A stretch of 17,970 bases of DNA, taken from DASYYE01 sp035946955 (GTDB lineage Bacteria; Actinomycetota; Actinomycetes; Streptosporangiales; Streptosporangiaceae). Shown here piece by piece: positions 7,796 to 13,651 of this stretch (its first letter is position 1; every line of letters starts with the position of its first letter). The DNA lies in the NCBI GenBank assembly GCA_035946955.1, contig DASYYE010000197.1, positions 1 through 17,970 of the forward strand, given 5' to 3'. The notes under the pieces are model-generated. The model saw only the letters and a program-made list of their open reading frames with translations, did no database searches and was not told where the DNA came from. Position numbers and translations under genes: made by a program.

Positions 7796-8437
7796 CTAGC
7801 CCCCTGAGGGGTCGTAACCGCCGCCGTCGTCGTAGGAGCCGGGGTCTGTACCGGCGTCCGGAGTTGGGTCGCCGCCGGAAGAGGATCCGGCGTCGGACGG
7901 GGTTGACGTGGCGCTCGAGTCGTCCCCATGCACGAGGTTGTACGCCTCGTCCCCCAGCCAGTTGCCGGCAGCTTCCAGGCCACTCATGATCTCATGGTGC
8001 GCGCTGGTGCCTTCGCCGCCGCCGCCCGCGGCATTGCCGATGTCGAACGCGCCTTCCATCATGCCGGTAACGCCGCCGGTGGCCGCGCTCAGCGCCGACT
8101 CGGCCATGCTGCCCGCGTGGTCGGCGGCACCGTCCCAGTCGCCGGTGATCGCGCTGCCGATCGCGGCGCCCGCGTGGTACGCGGTCTCCCCAATGCTGAC
8201 GGCCTCGCCGAGGACGGGGATCGCCTCCGCGTCGCTTCCCACCAGGTTCGCCGCATCCTCCGCCGTGGCCCCGGCTGCCTCGAATGCTTTTGCGCCCTCT
8301 TCGGCTGCGTTTTCGATGAAGTGACCGGTCGCGTCCAGTGCCCCTTCGGCTGTTTCCAGCAGGCCTTCGCCCCAGCCGCCGCCGCTGTCCGTGCTTCCGC
8401 TGTCCGTGCTCTCTGACATTTCTAACTCACCGTCCAT
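7796..8437 (-). CDS. Extremely acidic, arginine-free protein of unknown function
   Basis: A 213-residue protein with about 40 Asp/Glu, one Lys (residue 50), no Arg, no Cys and no Gln; histidines are the only other basic residues. Three zones are visible: a Ser/Thr/Asp-rich N-terminus (1-20) ending in GGGWGEG, a middle rich in Ala and Gly with amphipathic helix character (23-170), and a low-complexity Ser/Gly/Asp/Pro tail (171-213). There is no signal peptide and no clear membrane span, and no family is recognised. It lies opposite the pentose phosphate genes, between gnd and zwf. ATG 8435-8437 is taken as the start; ATG 8419 is also possible. A promoter is seen 25 nt upstream, and a decayed copy of the promoter and 5' end follows at 8663-8865. 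Confidence 0.75.
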   Translation of the reverse strand: MDGELEMSESTDSGSTDSGGGWGEGLLETAEGALDATGHFIENAAEEGAKAFEAAGATAEDAANLVGSDAEAIPVLGEAVSIGETAYHAGAAIGSAITGDWDGAADHAGSMAESALSAATGGVTGMMEGAFDIGNAAGGGGEGTSAHHEIMSGLEAAGNWLGDEAYNLVHGDDSSATSTPSDAGSSSGGDPTPDAGTDPGSYDDGGGYDPSGG

Positions 8438-8461
8438 ATGCTGGAATCCCCTTGGACTCCG

Positions 8462-8490
8462 AAGGTAGGAACTGATTGGGTACTGGGCAA
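8462..8490 (-). promoter_or_regulatory. Promoter of the acidic-protein gene
   Basis: Minus strand: -35 TTGCCC (8485-8490), 17-nt spacer, -10 TACCTT (8462-8467), which is 24 nt before the ATG. The call is supported by the duplicate copy at 8751-8779, where both hexamers and the exact 17-nt spacing are kept although the spacer sequence has changed. Confidence 0.6.
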
Positions 8491-8515
8491 TAAGCAGCGG
8501 CCAACACTGCCCCGA

Positions 8516-8542
8516 TGTCCGCGGACACTGCCCGAAAGGGCA
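8516..8542. promoter_or_regulatory. Candidate operator: palindrome plus hairpin upstream of promoter
   Basis: TGTCCGCGGACA (8516-8527) is a perfect 12-bp palindrome. Next to it, TGCCC-GAAA-GGGCA (8529-8542) is a 5-bp hairpin. They lie about 26 nt upstream of the -35. Both have counterparts in the duplicated copy (8804-8833). A regulator site is plausible, but no regulator is identified. Confidence 0.4.
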
Positions 8543-8580
8543 ATAACTGCGCTGTGGCCTCAGCGGACATTAACTTTTTC

Positions 8581-8633
8581 CATGATCCTGAAGCATTGTC
8601 AGTCATAGCGACTGAAAAGTCTTCAGGATCATG
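8581..8633. repeat. Nested inverted repeat, 53 bp
   Basis: The outer arms CATGATCCTGAAG (8581-8593) and their exact complement (8621-8633) are 13 bp. Within the 27-nt interior, TCAGTC (8599-8604) pairs with GACTGA (8610-8615) around ATAGC. The element lies between the two copies of the duplicated region. No T run follows on either strand, so a small palindromic mobile element or protein site is as likely as a terminator. Confidence 0.75.
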
Positions 8634-8662
8634 ACTAGACAACCGGCAGGCGTGGTCGTGGG

Positions 8663-8731
8663 TCAGCAGCCCTCGGCCCAGCTGCCGCTGTCGTTGTCCG
8701 TGTCGTCCGCTATCTCGATCTCCCCGTGTGG
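8663..8731 (-). pseudogene. Decayed 5' copy of the acidic-protein gene
   Basis: The minus frame reads PHGEIEIADDTDNDSGSWAE, then GC and TGA (8663-8665). It aligns with the N-terminus of the acidic protein (MDGELEMSESTD... ending SGGGWGEG). The start ATG position is replaced by CCA, the second Met codon is ATA, and a stop truncates it after about 22 codons. The promoter upstream is retained (8751-8779). Confidence 0.65.
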
Positions 8732-8750
8732 TTGAATCCCCTGGACTCTG

Positions 8751-8779
8751 ACGGTAAGAACCGGGTCAACGCTGGGCAA
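8751..8779 (-). promoter_or_regulatory. Duplicate promoter copy
   Basis: Minus strand: TTGCCC (8774-8779), 17-nt spacer, TACCGT (8751-8756). It is the counterpart of the promoter at 8462-8490, with one -10 base changed. It would transcribe the decayed 5' copy. Confidence 0.5.
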
Positions 8780-8924
8780 TGAGCAGGGTCCAAGGCTGCC
8801 CCAATGTCCCGCGAACACTGCCCGATAGGGCAGCGGCTCCACTGGGCCGCCCATGCGGACGTGAGAAACTGGTGGGCATCCGGGGAAGAGTCTCCACGGT
8901 CATGGCTGGATGGGGAGGTTCGAC

Positions 8925-10355
8925 GTGCATCGGCCTGACGACCACGTCATTGTGCTGTTCGGGGCAACGGGGGACCTGGCCAAGCGCAAGCTGCTGCCGG
9001 GCCTGTTCCACCTCGCCAAGGCGGGGCTGCTGCCCGAGCGGTACCGGGTGGTGGGGACGTCCCCAGCCAAGTTCGCCGTGAGCGAGGACGCATTCCGCGA
9101 GCACGCCAAGCAGGCCGTGGCCGAGTTCGGGCTCGTCAAGCCCACCGGCGCCGCGTGGGAGGCGTTCGAGCAGGCGCTGTCGTTCGGGGCGGCCGACCCC
9201 GAAGACCCCAGCCCACTGCTGGCGGCCGTGACAGCGGCCGAGAAGGCGATCGGCGGCAGCCTACGGCGGCTCTACCACCTGGCCGTGCCACCAGTGGCGT
9301 TCACCTCCGTCATCGGGATGCTGCGCGACAGCGGGCTGGCGGCCAACGCGCGCGTGATCATCGAGAAGCCGTTCGGCACGGACCTGGCATCCGCGCGGGC
9401 CCTCAACGACACGGTCCACGCCGTGTTCGACGAGTCCCAGGTGTTCCGGATCGACCATTTCCTCGGCAAGGAGTCGATCGACAACATCCTGGCGCTGCGC
9501 TTCGCCAATGGCCTGTTCGAGCCCATCTGGAACCGCGACCACGTCAGCCACGTGCAGATCGACGTTCCGGAGTCCATCAGCATCGAGGGCCGCACGCAGT
9601 TCTACGAGGGCACCGGCGCGTTCAAGGACATGGTCGTCACGCATCTGTTCCAGGTGCTTGGCTTCATCGCCATGGAGCCGCCGGTGTCGTTGTCCGCCAA
9701 GCACCTGCGGGACGAGAAGTCCAAGGTCTTCGACGCCATGAAGCTCCTTGACCCCGTACATGTGGTGCGTGGCCAGTACCGCGGGTACCGCGACGAGCCG
9801 GGGGTGGCACCTGACTCGCAGACGGACACATTCGTCGCGCTGCGCTGCGAGGTGGACAACTGGCGCTGGGCCGGTGTGCCGTTCTACCTGCGTACCGGGA
9901 AGTCCATGGGTGAGCGCCGCCAGGCCATCACGCTGGGGTTCAGGGAACCCACGCTGCGGATGTTCCCGGTCAACCTGCATTCCACCAACAAAGGGATCCG
10001 CGCCAACGAGCTGGTGATCGACTTCGACGACCCGGGCTGGATCACGGCACGCTTCCTCGCGAAGGAACCGGGCCCGGCAATGCGGCTCGGGTGCGCGGAG
10101 ATGACGTTCCGCTATGCGGACTCGTTCGCCAAGAAAATGGCGCTGGAAGGCTACGAGCGGCTGATCCTCGACGCGATGCTGGGCGACCAGTCCCTCTTCA
10201 CTCGCTCCGACGGGATCGAGCGGGTATGGGAGGTCTCCGAGCCACTGCTGGCCGACCCGCCCCCGGTACTGGAGTACGAGCAAGGGTCATGGGGCCCGGA
10301 CGAGGTCCGCCGCCTCATCTCTCCGTACCGCTGGTACCTGCCCGACGGGCAGTAG
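8925..10355 (+). CDS. zwf: Glucose-6-phosphate dehydrogenase
   Basis: First enzyme of the oxidative pentose phosphate pathway: it oxidises glucose 6-phosphate to 6-phosphogluconolactone and yields NADPH. At 476 residues it has family length. Visible motifs: the nucleotide-binding GATGDLAKRKL (13-23), EKPFGTDLASA, the active-site signature RIDHFLGKE with Asp177, His178 and Lys182, the catalytic His240 in VTHLFQVL, and LRTGK near the phosphate site. GTG 8925 is preferred because GGGGAGG (8912-8918) lies 6 nt before it; ATG 8910 would overlap that site. It is separated from tkt-pgi-gnd by the opposing acidic-protein gene, so it needs its own promoter. A short hairpin follows at 10377. Confidence 0.97.
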   Translation: MHRPDDHVIVLFGATGDLAKRKLLPGLFHLAKAGLLPERYRVVGTSPAKFAVSEDAFREHAKQAVAEFGLVKPTGAAWEAFEQALSFGAADPEDPSPLLAAVTAAEKAIGGSLRRLYHLAVPPVAFTSVIGMLRDSGLAANARVIIEKPFGTDLASARALNDTVHAVFDESQVFRIDHFLGKESIDNILALRFANGLFEPIWNRDHVSHVQIDVPESISIEGRTQFYEGTGAFKDMVVTHLFQVLGFIAMEPPVSLSAKHLRDEKSKVFDAMKLLDPVHVVRGQYRGYRDEPGVAPDSQTDTFVALRCEVDNWRWAGVPFYLRTGKSMGERRQAITLGFREPTLRMFPVNLHSTNKGIRANELVIDFDDPGWITARFLAKEPGPAMRLGCAEMTFRYADSFAKKMALEGYERLILDAMLGDQSLFTRSDGIERVWEVSEPLLADPPPVLEYEQGSWGPDEVRRLISPYRWYLPDGQ

Positions 10356-10376
10356 TACCTGATCACTCCCCGGCAC

Positions 10377-10392
10377 TCACAGCCCCCTGTGA
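10377..10392 (+). terminator. Candidate zwf terminator
   Basis: TCACAG-CCCC-CTGTGA is a perfect 6-bp stem 21 nt after the zwf stop. There is no T run, so the call is weak. Confidence 0.4.
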
Positions 10393-10513
10393 CTCATCGC
10401 GGTCGCCCCGTAGCCCGTGTGACTTGTGCTGTCTGGCGGGATGGTGGCGCGAGGGCAGTGCACCGCAGTCCTGTCTGGCGGAGTGGCCGCACCGCTGCAT
10501 CCGCGCCACAGGG

Positions 10514-10519
10514 TAGGCT
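10514..10519 (+). promoter_or_regulatory. Candidate -10 of tRNA-Pro
   Basis: TAGGCT lies 11 nt before the tRNA 5' end, a sequence and position typical for actinomycete stable-RNA genes. No good -35 is visible. The 11-bp direct repeat CTGTCTGGCGG occurs just upstream at 10429-10439 and 10471-10481. Confidence 0.45.
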
Positions 10520-10530
10520 CTACGGGCGCG

Positions 10531-10605
10531 CGGGGTGTGGCGCAGTTTGGTTAGCGCGCCTGCTTTGGGAGCAGGAGGCCGCCGGTTCGAATCCGGCCAC
10601 CCCGA
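10531..10605 (+). tRNA. tRNA-Pro (anticodon TGG)
   Basis: Cloverleaf: acceptor CGGGGTG/CACCCCG, anticodon stem CCTGC/GCAGG around TTTGGGA (anticodon TGG, reads CCA), T arm GCCGG-TTCGAAT-CCGGC, discriminator A. CCA is not encoded. A 6-bp hairpin follows at 10620-10634. Confidence 0.97.
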
Positions 10606-10619
10606 CGAGGCAACTGTTT

Positions 10620-10634
10620 GCTGGCTTCGCCAGC
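10620..10634 (+). terminator. Terminator-like hairpin after tRNA-Pro
   Basis: GCTGGC-TTC-GCCAGC is a perfect 6-bp stem with a 3-nt loop, 14 nt after the tRNA. Confidence 0.5.
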
Positions 10635-10673
10635 TGCGCTGAGGCCCGCGGTTCTGCGTGGGGAACGAACCCC

Positions 10674-10763
10674 GGAACCCCCGATGTGGCGGCTGTGCCG
10701 CTGCTGTCCGAGGATGCCTCCCACGTCACCGGCGCGACCCTGGACGTCGCCAGAGGGCTGTGA
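10674..10763 (+). pseudogene. C-terminal remnant of a short-chain dehydrogenase
   Basis: This frame reads GTPDVAAVPLLSEDASHVTG, then ATLDVARGL and stop. It matches the conserved end of short-chain dehydrogenases/reductases, G(R/T)PEDVA...FLxSDxASxVTGxxLxVDGG. The segment between DVA and LLSEDAS looks shortened, and the final DGG is ARG. The frame continues upstream only into the tRNA, with no Rossmann fold or YxxxK site. It is therefore a scrap of a lost gene about 70 nt beyond tRNA-Pro. Confidence 0.65.
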
Positions 10764-10898
10764 CCACCATCCCCAGACTCTCGGCATTTGCTCCGCGCGG
10801 GGCTGGAATCCTGGCTGGCTAGCCGCGGTTCTTCGCTGCGGTTCGGGCGGACTGGTGGCGTACCGTGTCAGTGCCTGCGGTGGAGGGAGGTAGGGCCA
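10764..10898. other. Intergenic region before the Uma2-like gene
   Basis: There is no recognisable gene in this stretch. Apart from the ribosome site of the next gene (10882-10890) I see no clear regulatory element. Confidence 0.6.
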
Positions 10899-11486
10899 GT
10901 GAGCGTCTCCGCTGTGCACGAATATGGCCCGTACACCCTTTATGACCTTGACGCGCTGCCCGAGGACGGCAAGCGCTACGAGCTTGCCAATGGGTGGTTG
11001 GCCGAGTTGTCCCCTAGTCCCCGGCATGACCATGCCGCGGAGCGGCTCAAGGAGATCCTCAAAGCTGCGGCCAGGCTTGCTGGAGCTGAGGTCTATGTGG
11101 CCGACGGGCCGAATGACATTAGCACTCCAGCTGGCATACGCAAGCCCGACGTGTTCGTGGTGCCGCGGGAAGTGGCGCGTGCCGCTATCGCGGGAAATGT
11201 TCGGACCTATTACGCAAGTGACTTGCTCCTCGTGGTCGAGGTGGTCTCCCCCCGGAGCAGCAGCGAGCAGGTCGACCGTGTGCGCAAGGTAAGGGAGTAC
11301 GCCAAGGCGGGCATCCCGGCCTACTGGATCGTCGACCTTGAGCCCGAGGCCAAAGTGATCGTCTTGGCGCTCAGCGACGGCGGGGAGTACGTACTGACCG
11401 CTGAGACGTGGGCAGGACACCAACTTACGTCTGGCCAGCCATTCGAGATCAGTTTCGATCCTGCGTCACTGACCGAATTGGATTAG
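10899..11486 (+). CDS. Uma2 family protein (PD-(D/E)xK nuclease-like, DUF820)
   Basis: A 195-residue protein of the Uma2 family, which has a restriction-endonuclease-like fold. Visible family segments: KRYELANGWLAELSPSPRHDH (from 25, one residue over shown: core KRYELANG), IRKPDVFVV with Asp84, VVEVVSPRSS with Glu114, then Lys130 in RVRKVREYAKAGIPAYWIVD. The putative metal-binding and catalytic positions are thus intact. GTG 10899 is chosen because GGAGGGAGG lies about 8 nt upstream and the family's N-terminus then fits; an upstream in-frame ATG at 10788 lacks such a site. The biological role of Uma2 proteins is not well established. They are common in actinomycetes and cyanobacteria, often in many copies. 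The SUKH gene starts within about 8 nt of its stop. Confidence 0.88.
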   Translation: MSVSAVHEYGPYTLYDLDALPEDGKRYELANGWLAELSPSPRHDHAAERLKEILKAAARLAGAEVYVADGPNDISTPAGIRKPDVFVVPREVARAAIAGNVRTYYASDLLLVVEVVSPRSSSEQVDRVRKVREYAKAGIPAYWIVDLEPEAKVIVLALSDGGEYVLTAETWAGHQLTSGQPFEISFDPASLTELD

Positions 11487-11494
11487 CCATCTCG

Positions 11495-12667
11495 TTGCTT
11501 GAGCACCTTGGCTGGCTGGATCTGCTGCGGCGGTGGAGCGGCGAGGCGATAGCGCACGCCGACGCCGTTGGCCTGGAGGTGACGCCCGGGATGCGGGCGT
11601 CCGGCTGGATCGGGGTTCCGCCCGCGTCGGCGGCTGACGTCGCGGCCGTGCAGGCGCGCCTGAACCGGTCCCTGCCGCAGTCATACCAGGCGTTCCTCGC
11701 GATCACCAATGGCTGGCCTGTGCTGTCCTTCGACTTCGGCTGGGTGCGGCCGGTCGCCGAACTGGATTGGGTGGCAGCGGCCGACCCTGGCTTCTATGAG
11801 GTGGTGTGCGCTGAGTGCGGACATGAGTGGCCACCGGACAGTGACGACGGGCCTCCGCTGATGGACCGCGCCCTACTGCTCAGCTCTGGCACGGACAGCT
11901 TTCTGTACGACACCGGCCGCCTCGGCGCGGACGGCGAATGGGCCACCACGTGCTGGACGAGTTGGTACCCAGGAGCCGGCGACCAGCAGCCGTCGTTCCG
12001 CGCAGGCCTGGAGTCCCACTACGCGAGCTTCGTCCGCTTCGAGGCAACCGACAGTGTCACACACGCGGAGGTCGCGGCCCAGGTGGAGGACGCCTACCAG
12101 CGGGCGCTGCGCGGCGACCGCAGCAGGGAGGGGGTCATCTCCGAGGCGGGGAACTTCGGCAGTGCCCGCGCCGACATCCTTGAGGCGCAACTCAACGTGC
12201 TGAACAGCCAGTACCATGCGGCGGTCAGCGTGGTCACGCTGGCGGGGACCGAGGACGCTGCAGACCCCGCGATGCTGACAGACCTCTGGCCGATGCTCGT
12301 GGTCGCGGCGACCAACCCGCGTGACCAGCAGCAGTGGGCCCTTGACCAAGCCCTAGGCAACGCGGAGGAACCTGTCGCTGACCTGCTCCGGTCACTGGCC
12401 GACCAGTGCCAGCGCGAAGGCGGGCTGGTCGCCGGCTTCGGCTACGCCCCCGGCTTCGCCACCGCGATGGGCAGTGCGCGCCTGCTGGCTCGCGCCGGGC
12501 GAGACACAGAGGCGTTCGAGGCCATCCTTAGTGCCCTCCCGTCCTGGCGCCCGCTGTCGCCGCTCCACATGGCCCCGATGGGACTCACCTGGGACCGCGA
12601 CCTAGGGCGGATCATGACCCCAGAGCGCCGCGACCAGTTGCTGGCCACAGCCCGCAGGCCCGCCTAG
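11495..12667 (+). CDS. SMI1/KNR4 (SUKH) domain protein
   Basis: A 390-residue protein. The N-terminal ~180 residues form a SUKH domain: the helix WLDLLRRWSGEAI, then GVPPASAADVAAVQARLNRSLPQ and YQAFLAITNGW, the family's best-known segment. SUKH proteins include immunity proteins of toxin systems. Inside the domain is CAECGHEW, a possible metal knuckle. The remaining ~200 residues are mostly helical and not recognised. The start is uncertain: TTG 11495 is 8 nt after the Uma2 stop with a weak ribosome site; GTG 11408 inside the Uma2 gene, or ATG 11591, are alternatives. The last would lose the conserved first helix. Close spacing suggests co-expression with the Uma2 gene. No toxin gene is visible beside it. 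Confidence 0.82.
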   Translation: MLEHLGWLDLLRRWSGEAIAHADAVGLEVTPGMRASGWIGVPPASAADVAAVQARLNRSLPQSYQAFLAITNGWPVLSFDFGWVRPVAELDWVAAADPGFYEVVCAECGHEWPPDSDDGPPLMDRALLLSSGTDSFLYDTGRLGADGEWATTCWTSWYPGAGDQQPSFRAGLESHYASFVRFEATDSVTHAEVAAQVEDAYQRALRGDRSREGVISEAGNFGSARADILEAQLNVLNSQYHAAVSVVTLAGTEDAADPAMLTDLWPMLVVAATNPRDQQQWALDQALGNAEEPVADLLRSLADQCQREGGLVAGFGYAPGFATAMGSARLLARAGRDTEAFEAILSALPSWRPLSPLHMAPMGLTWDRDLGRIMTPERRDQLLATARRPA

Positions 12668-12674
12668 CCAGCTC

Positions 12675-12705
12675 CCGGTCCGAACAGGCTGACGTGACGG
12701 ACCGG
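12675..12705 (+). terminator. Hairpin after the SUKH gene
   Basis: CCGGTCCG (12675-12682) pairs with CGGACCGG (12698-12705) around a 15-nt loop, 7 nt past the stop. A plausible terminator without a T run. Confidence 0.5.
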
Positions 12706-12762
12706 AAGATGGCCCCGTGATCTTCGCCAGACAGGTGGCCCTCCCTCTGGAAGGGGATGTCA

Positions 12763-12827
12763 TATCACGGGTTTTGGCTGTTGTTTCGTCTGGTTTGTAC
12801 TTTTTCTTCCAGTCAAAACCCGTGATA
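12763..12827. repeat. Long inverted repeat with pyrimidine-rich loop
   Basis: TATCACGGGTTTTG (12763-12776) is the exact complement of 12814-12827. In a plus-strand RNA the stem extends by GCTG/CAGT pairing (12777-12780 with 12810-12813, one G-U) to 18 pairs. The 29-nt loop is T/C-rich. AT content is much higher than the surroundings. It could be a terminator, a regulatory RNA structure or a small palindromic insertion. Confidence 0.75.
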
Positions 12828-12963
12828 AGTGGTCACTGTCTCAACATGTGAGACCCAATGCGCCTGGTGCCCGGCTGGTGTTCCAGGCTGCCCTTAATAA
12901 GGTATTAAAGGGCAAATCGTTACCTTGACGATACCTTCGTACATCTGGGATCATATCGGTCAG

Positions 12964-12980
12964 TTAAGAAACTTTCCTAA
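12964..12980. promoter_or_regulatory. Palindromic operator candidate before the secreted-protein gene
   Basis: TTAAGAAACTTTCCTAA is a 17-nt palindrome with one mismatched pair, centred at 12972, just before the ribosome site (GGAGGT, 12991-12996). I associate palindromes of the TTAGGAAAC/TTTCCTAA type with actinomycete genes for secreted polysaccharide-acting enzymes; that association is from memory and not verified here. Confidence 0.5.
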
Positions 12981-13002
12981 TTAGTTCCCCGGAGGTGAGC
13001 AC

Positions 13003-13548
13003 ATGCGACGAGCCTGGCTGGTGAGGGTCGCGATGGCGGCGGTCCCGGTCATGGTCATTGCGGGCGTGTCCACGGCCGCATCCGCATCCGCCCACAAGGC
13101 GACGGCGCACAAGTCCACCACCATCAGCACAGAGGTCACCCTCTACGGCTGGGACGACAACTCTCCCCCCGGATGTGCGACCGCGTACTCGGGCTGTGCC
13201 CGCAGCGGCGGCACGTTCGCCAAGCCCACCACCTTCGCCACCGACAAGGCCGAACTCGCCGTCGGCACGATCGTCTACTACGCGCCGCTCAAGCGGTACT
13301 TCGTGATGGGCGATGACTGCGTGGCGTGCGACAACGACTGGACCAGCAGCCACAAACGTCACATCGACCTGTGGGCGGGCGGCTTCAGTGGCGACAATGC
13401 CAATGCGCTGTTCGCGTGCGAGGACCACTGGACCGTCGGGAGCGGCGCCCAGGTGATCGTCAACCCACCCAGCGGGATGCCGGTCGCCAACAACGGCCTT
13501 GGCGGCCCCATCTTCAGGAAGAACAACACCTGCTGGCATCCGGGATGA
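13003..13548 (+). CDS. Secreted six-cysteine protein, possible double-psi beta-barrel
   Basis: A 181-residue protein with a Sec signal peptide: RRAWLVR, a hydrophobic stretch at residues 8-25, and an Ala-x-Ala type cleavage region (ASASAHK) near residue 30. The mature part has six cysteines (58, 65, 106, 109, 139, 177), suggesting three disulfides. The order YGWDDN, GTFAKPTTFA, LAVGTIVYYAPLKRYFVMGD, DC and HIDLWAGG resembles the double-psi beta-barrel/3D-type folds of expansin- and RlpA-like proteins, where Asp and His line the groove. This assignment is by pattern only. Start: ATG with GGAGGT 6 nt upstream. A strong terminator follows. Secretion and context suggest an extracellular or wall role, but no substrate can be named. 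Confidence 0.78.
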   Translation: MRRAWLVRVAMAAVPVMVIAGVSTAASASAHKATAHKSTTISTEVTLYGWDDNSPPGCATAYSGCARSGGTFAKPTTFATDKAELAVGTIVYYAPLKRYFVMGDDCVACDNDWTSSHKRHIDLWAGGFSGDNANALFACEDHWTVGSGAQVIVNPPSGMPVANNGLGGPIFRKNNTCWHPG

Positions 13549-13586
13549 GCCGCAGCACTACCCCTGCAATCTGAGTAACTCCGCTC

Positions 13587-13628
13587 ACTGCCCCTGGGCC
13601 AGGTCCATTCACCTGGCGCAGGGGCAGT
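13587..13628. terminator. Strong bidirectional terminator
   Basis: Arms 13587-13604 and 13611-13628 pair over 18 positions with a single mismatch, loop of 6 nt (CCATTC). It lies between the secreted-protein gene and the converging G6PDH-like gene. Confidence 0.85.
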
Positions 13629-13651
13629 CCCTGTTTGGCGCGGTGCCGGGC

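Larger units (their letters stand above)
8438..8924. other. Intergenic region with a duplicated promoter/5' segment
   Basis: This 487-nt region between the divergent acidic-protein gene and zwf is a direct, diverged duplication. Unit A runs from the acidic gene's first codons to about 8575; unit B is offset by 289 bp (about 8663-8865). The longest clearly alignable part runs from GAATCCCC (8445/8735 area) through the promoter and the hairpins to a shared GCGGAC. The nested inverted repeat at 8581-8633 separates the units. A zwf promoter must also lie here, probably in 8834-8924, but no convincing hexamers were found. Confidence 0.75.
12668..13002. other. Repeat-rich intergenic region before the secreted-protein gene
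   Basis: No gene is seen in this 335-nt stretch. In order it holds: a hairpin 12675-12705; the 14-bp repeat 12763-12827; GTCTCA-ACATG-TGAGAC (12838-12854); a 10-bp stem with one bulged A, GCCCTTAATA with 12903-12913; the direct repeat TACCTT-GACGA-TACCTT (12921-12937); a possible -35 TTGACG (12925-12930) without a clear -10; and the palindrome at 12964-12980. Confidence 0.7.

Noticed and set aside
10389..10673. N-terminal part of a 124-codon plus frame
   Set aside because: It runs through the tRNA-Pro gene and has no protein-like features; only the last ~30 codons resemble a dehydrogenase.
12841..13002. Cyclic-di-AMP (ydaO-type) riboswitch before the secreted-protein gene
   Set aside because: Such riboswitches precede wall-active secreted genes in actinomycetes, but I could not find the conserved core segments here.
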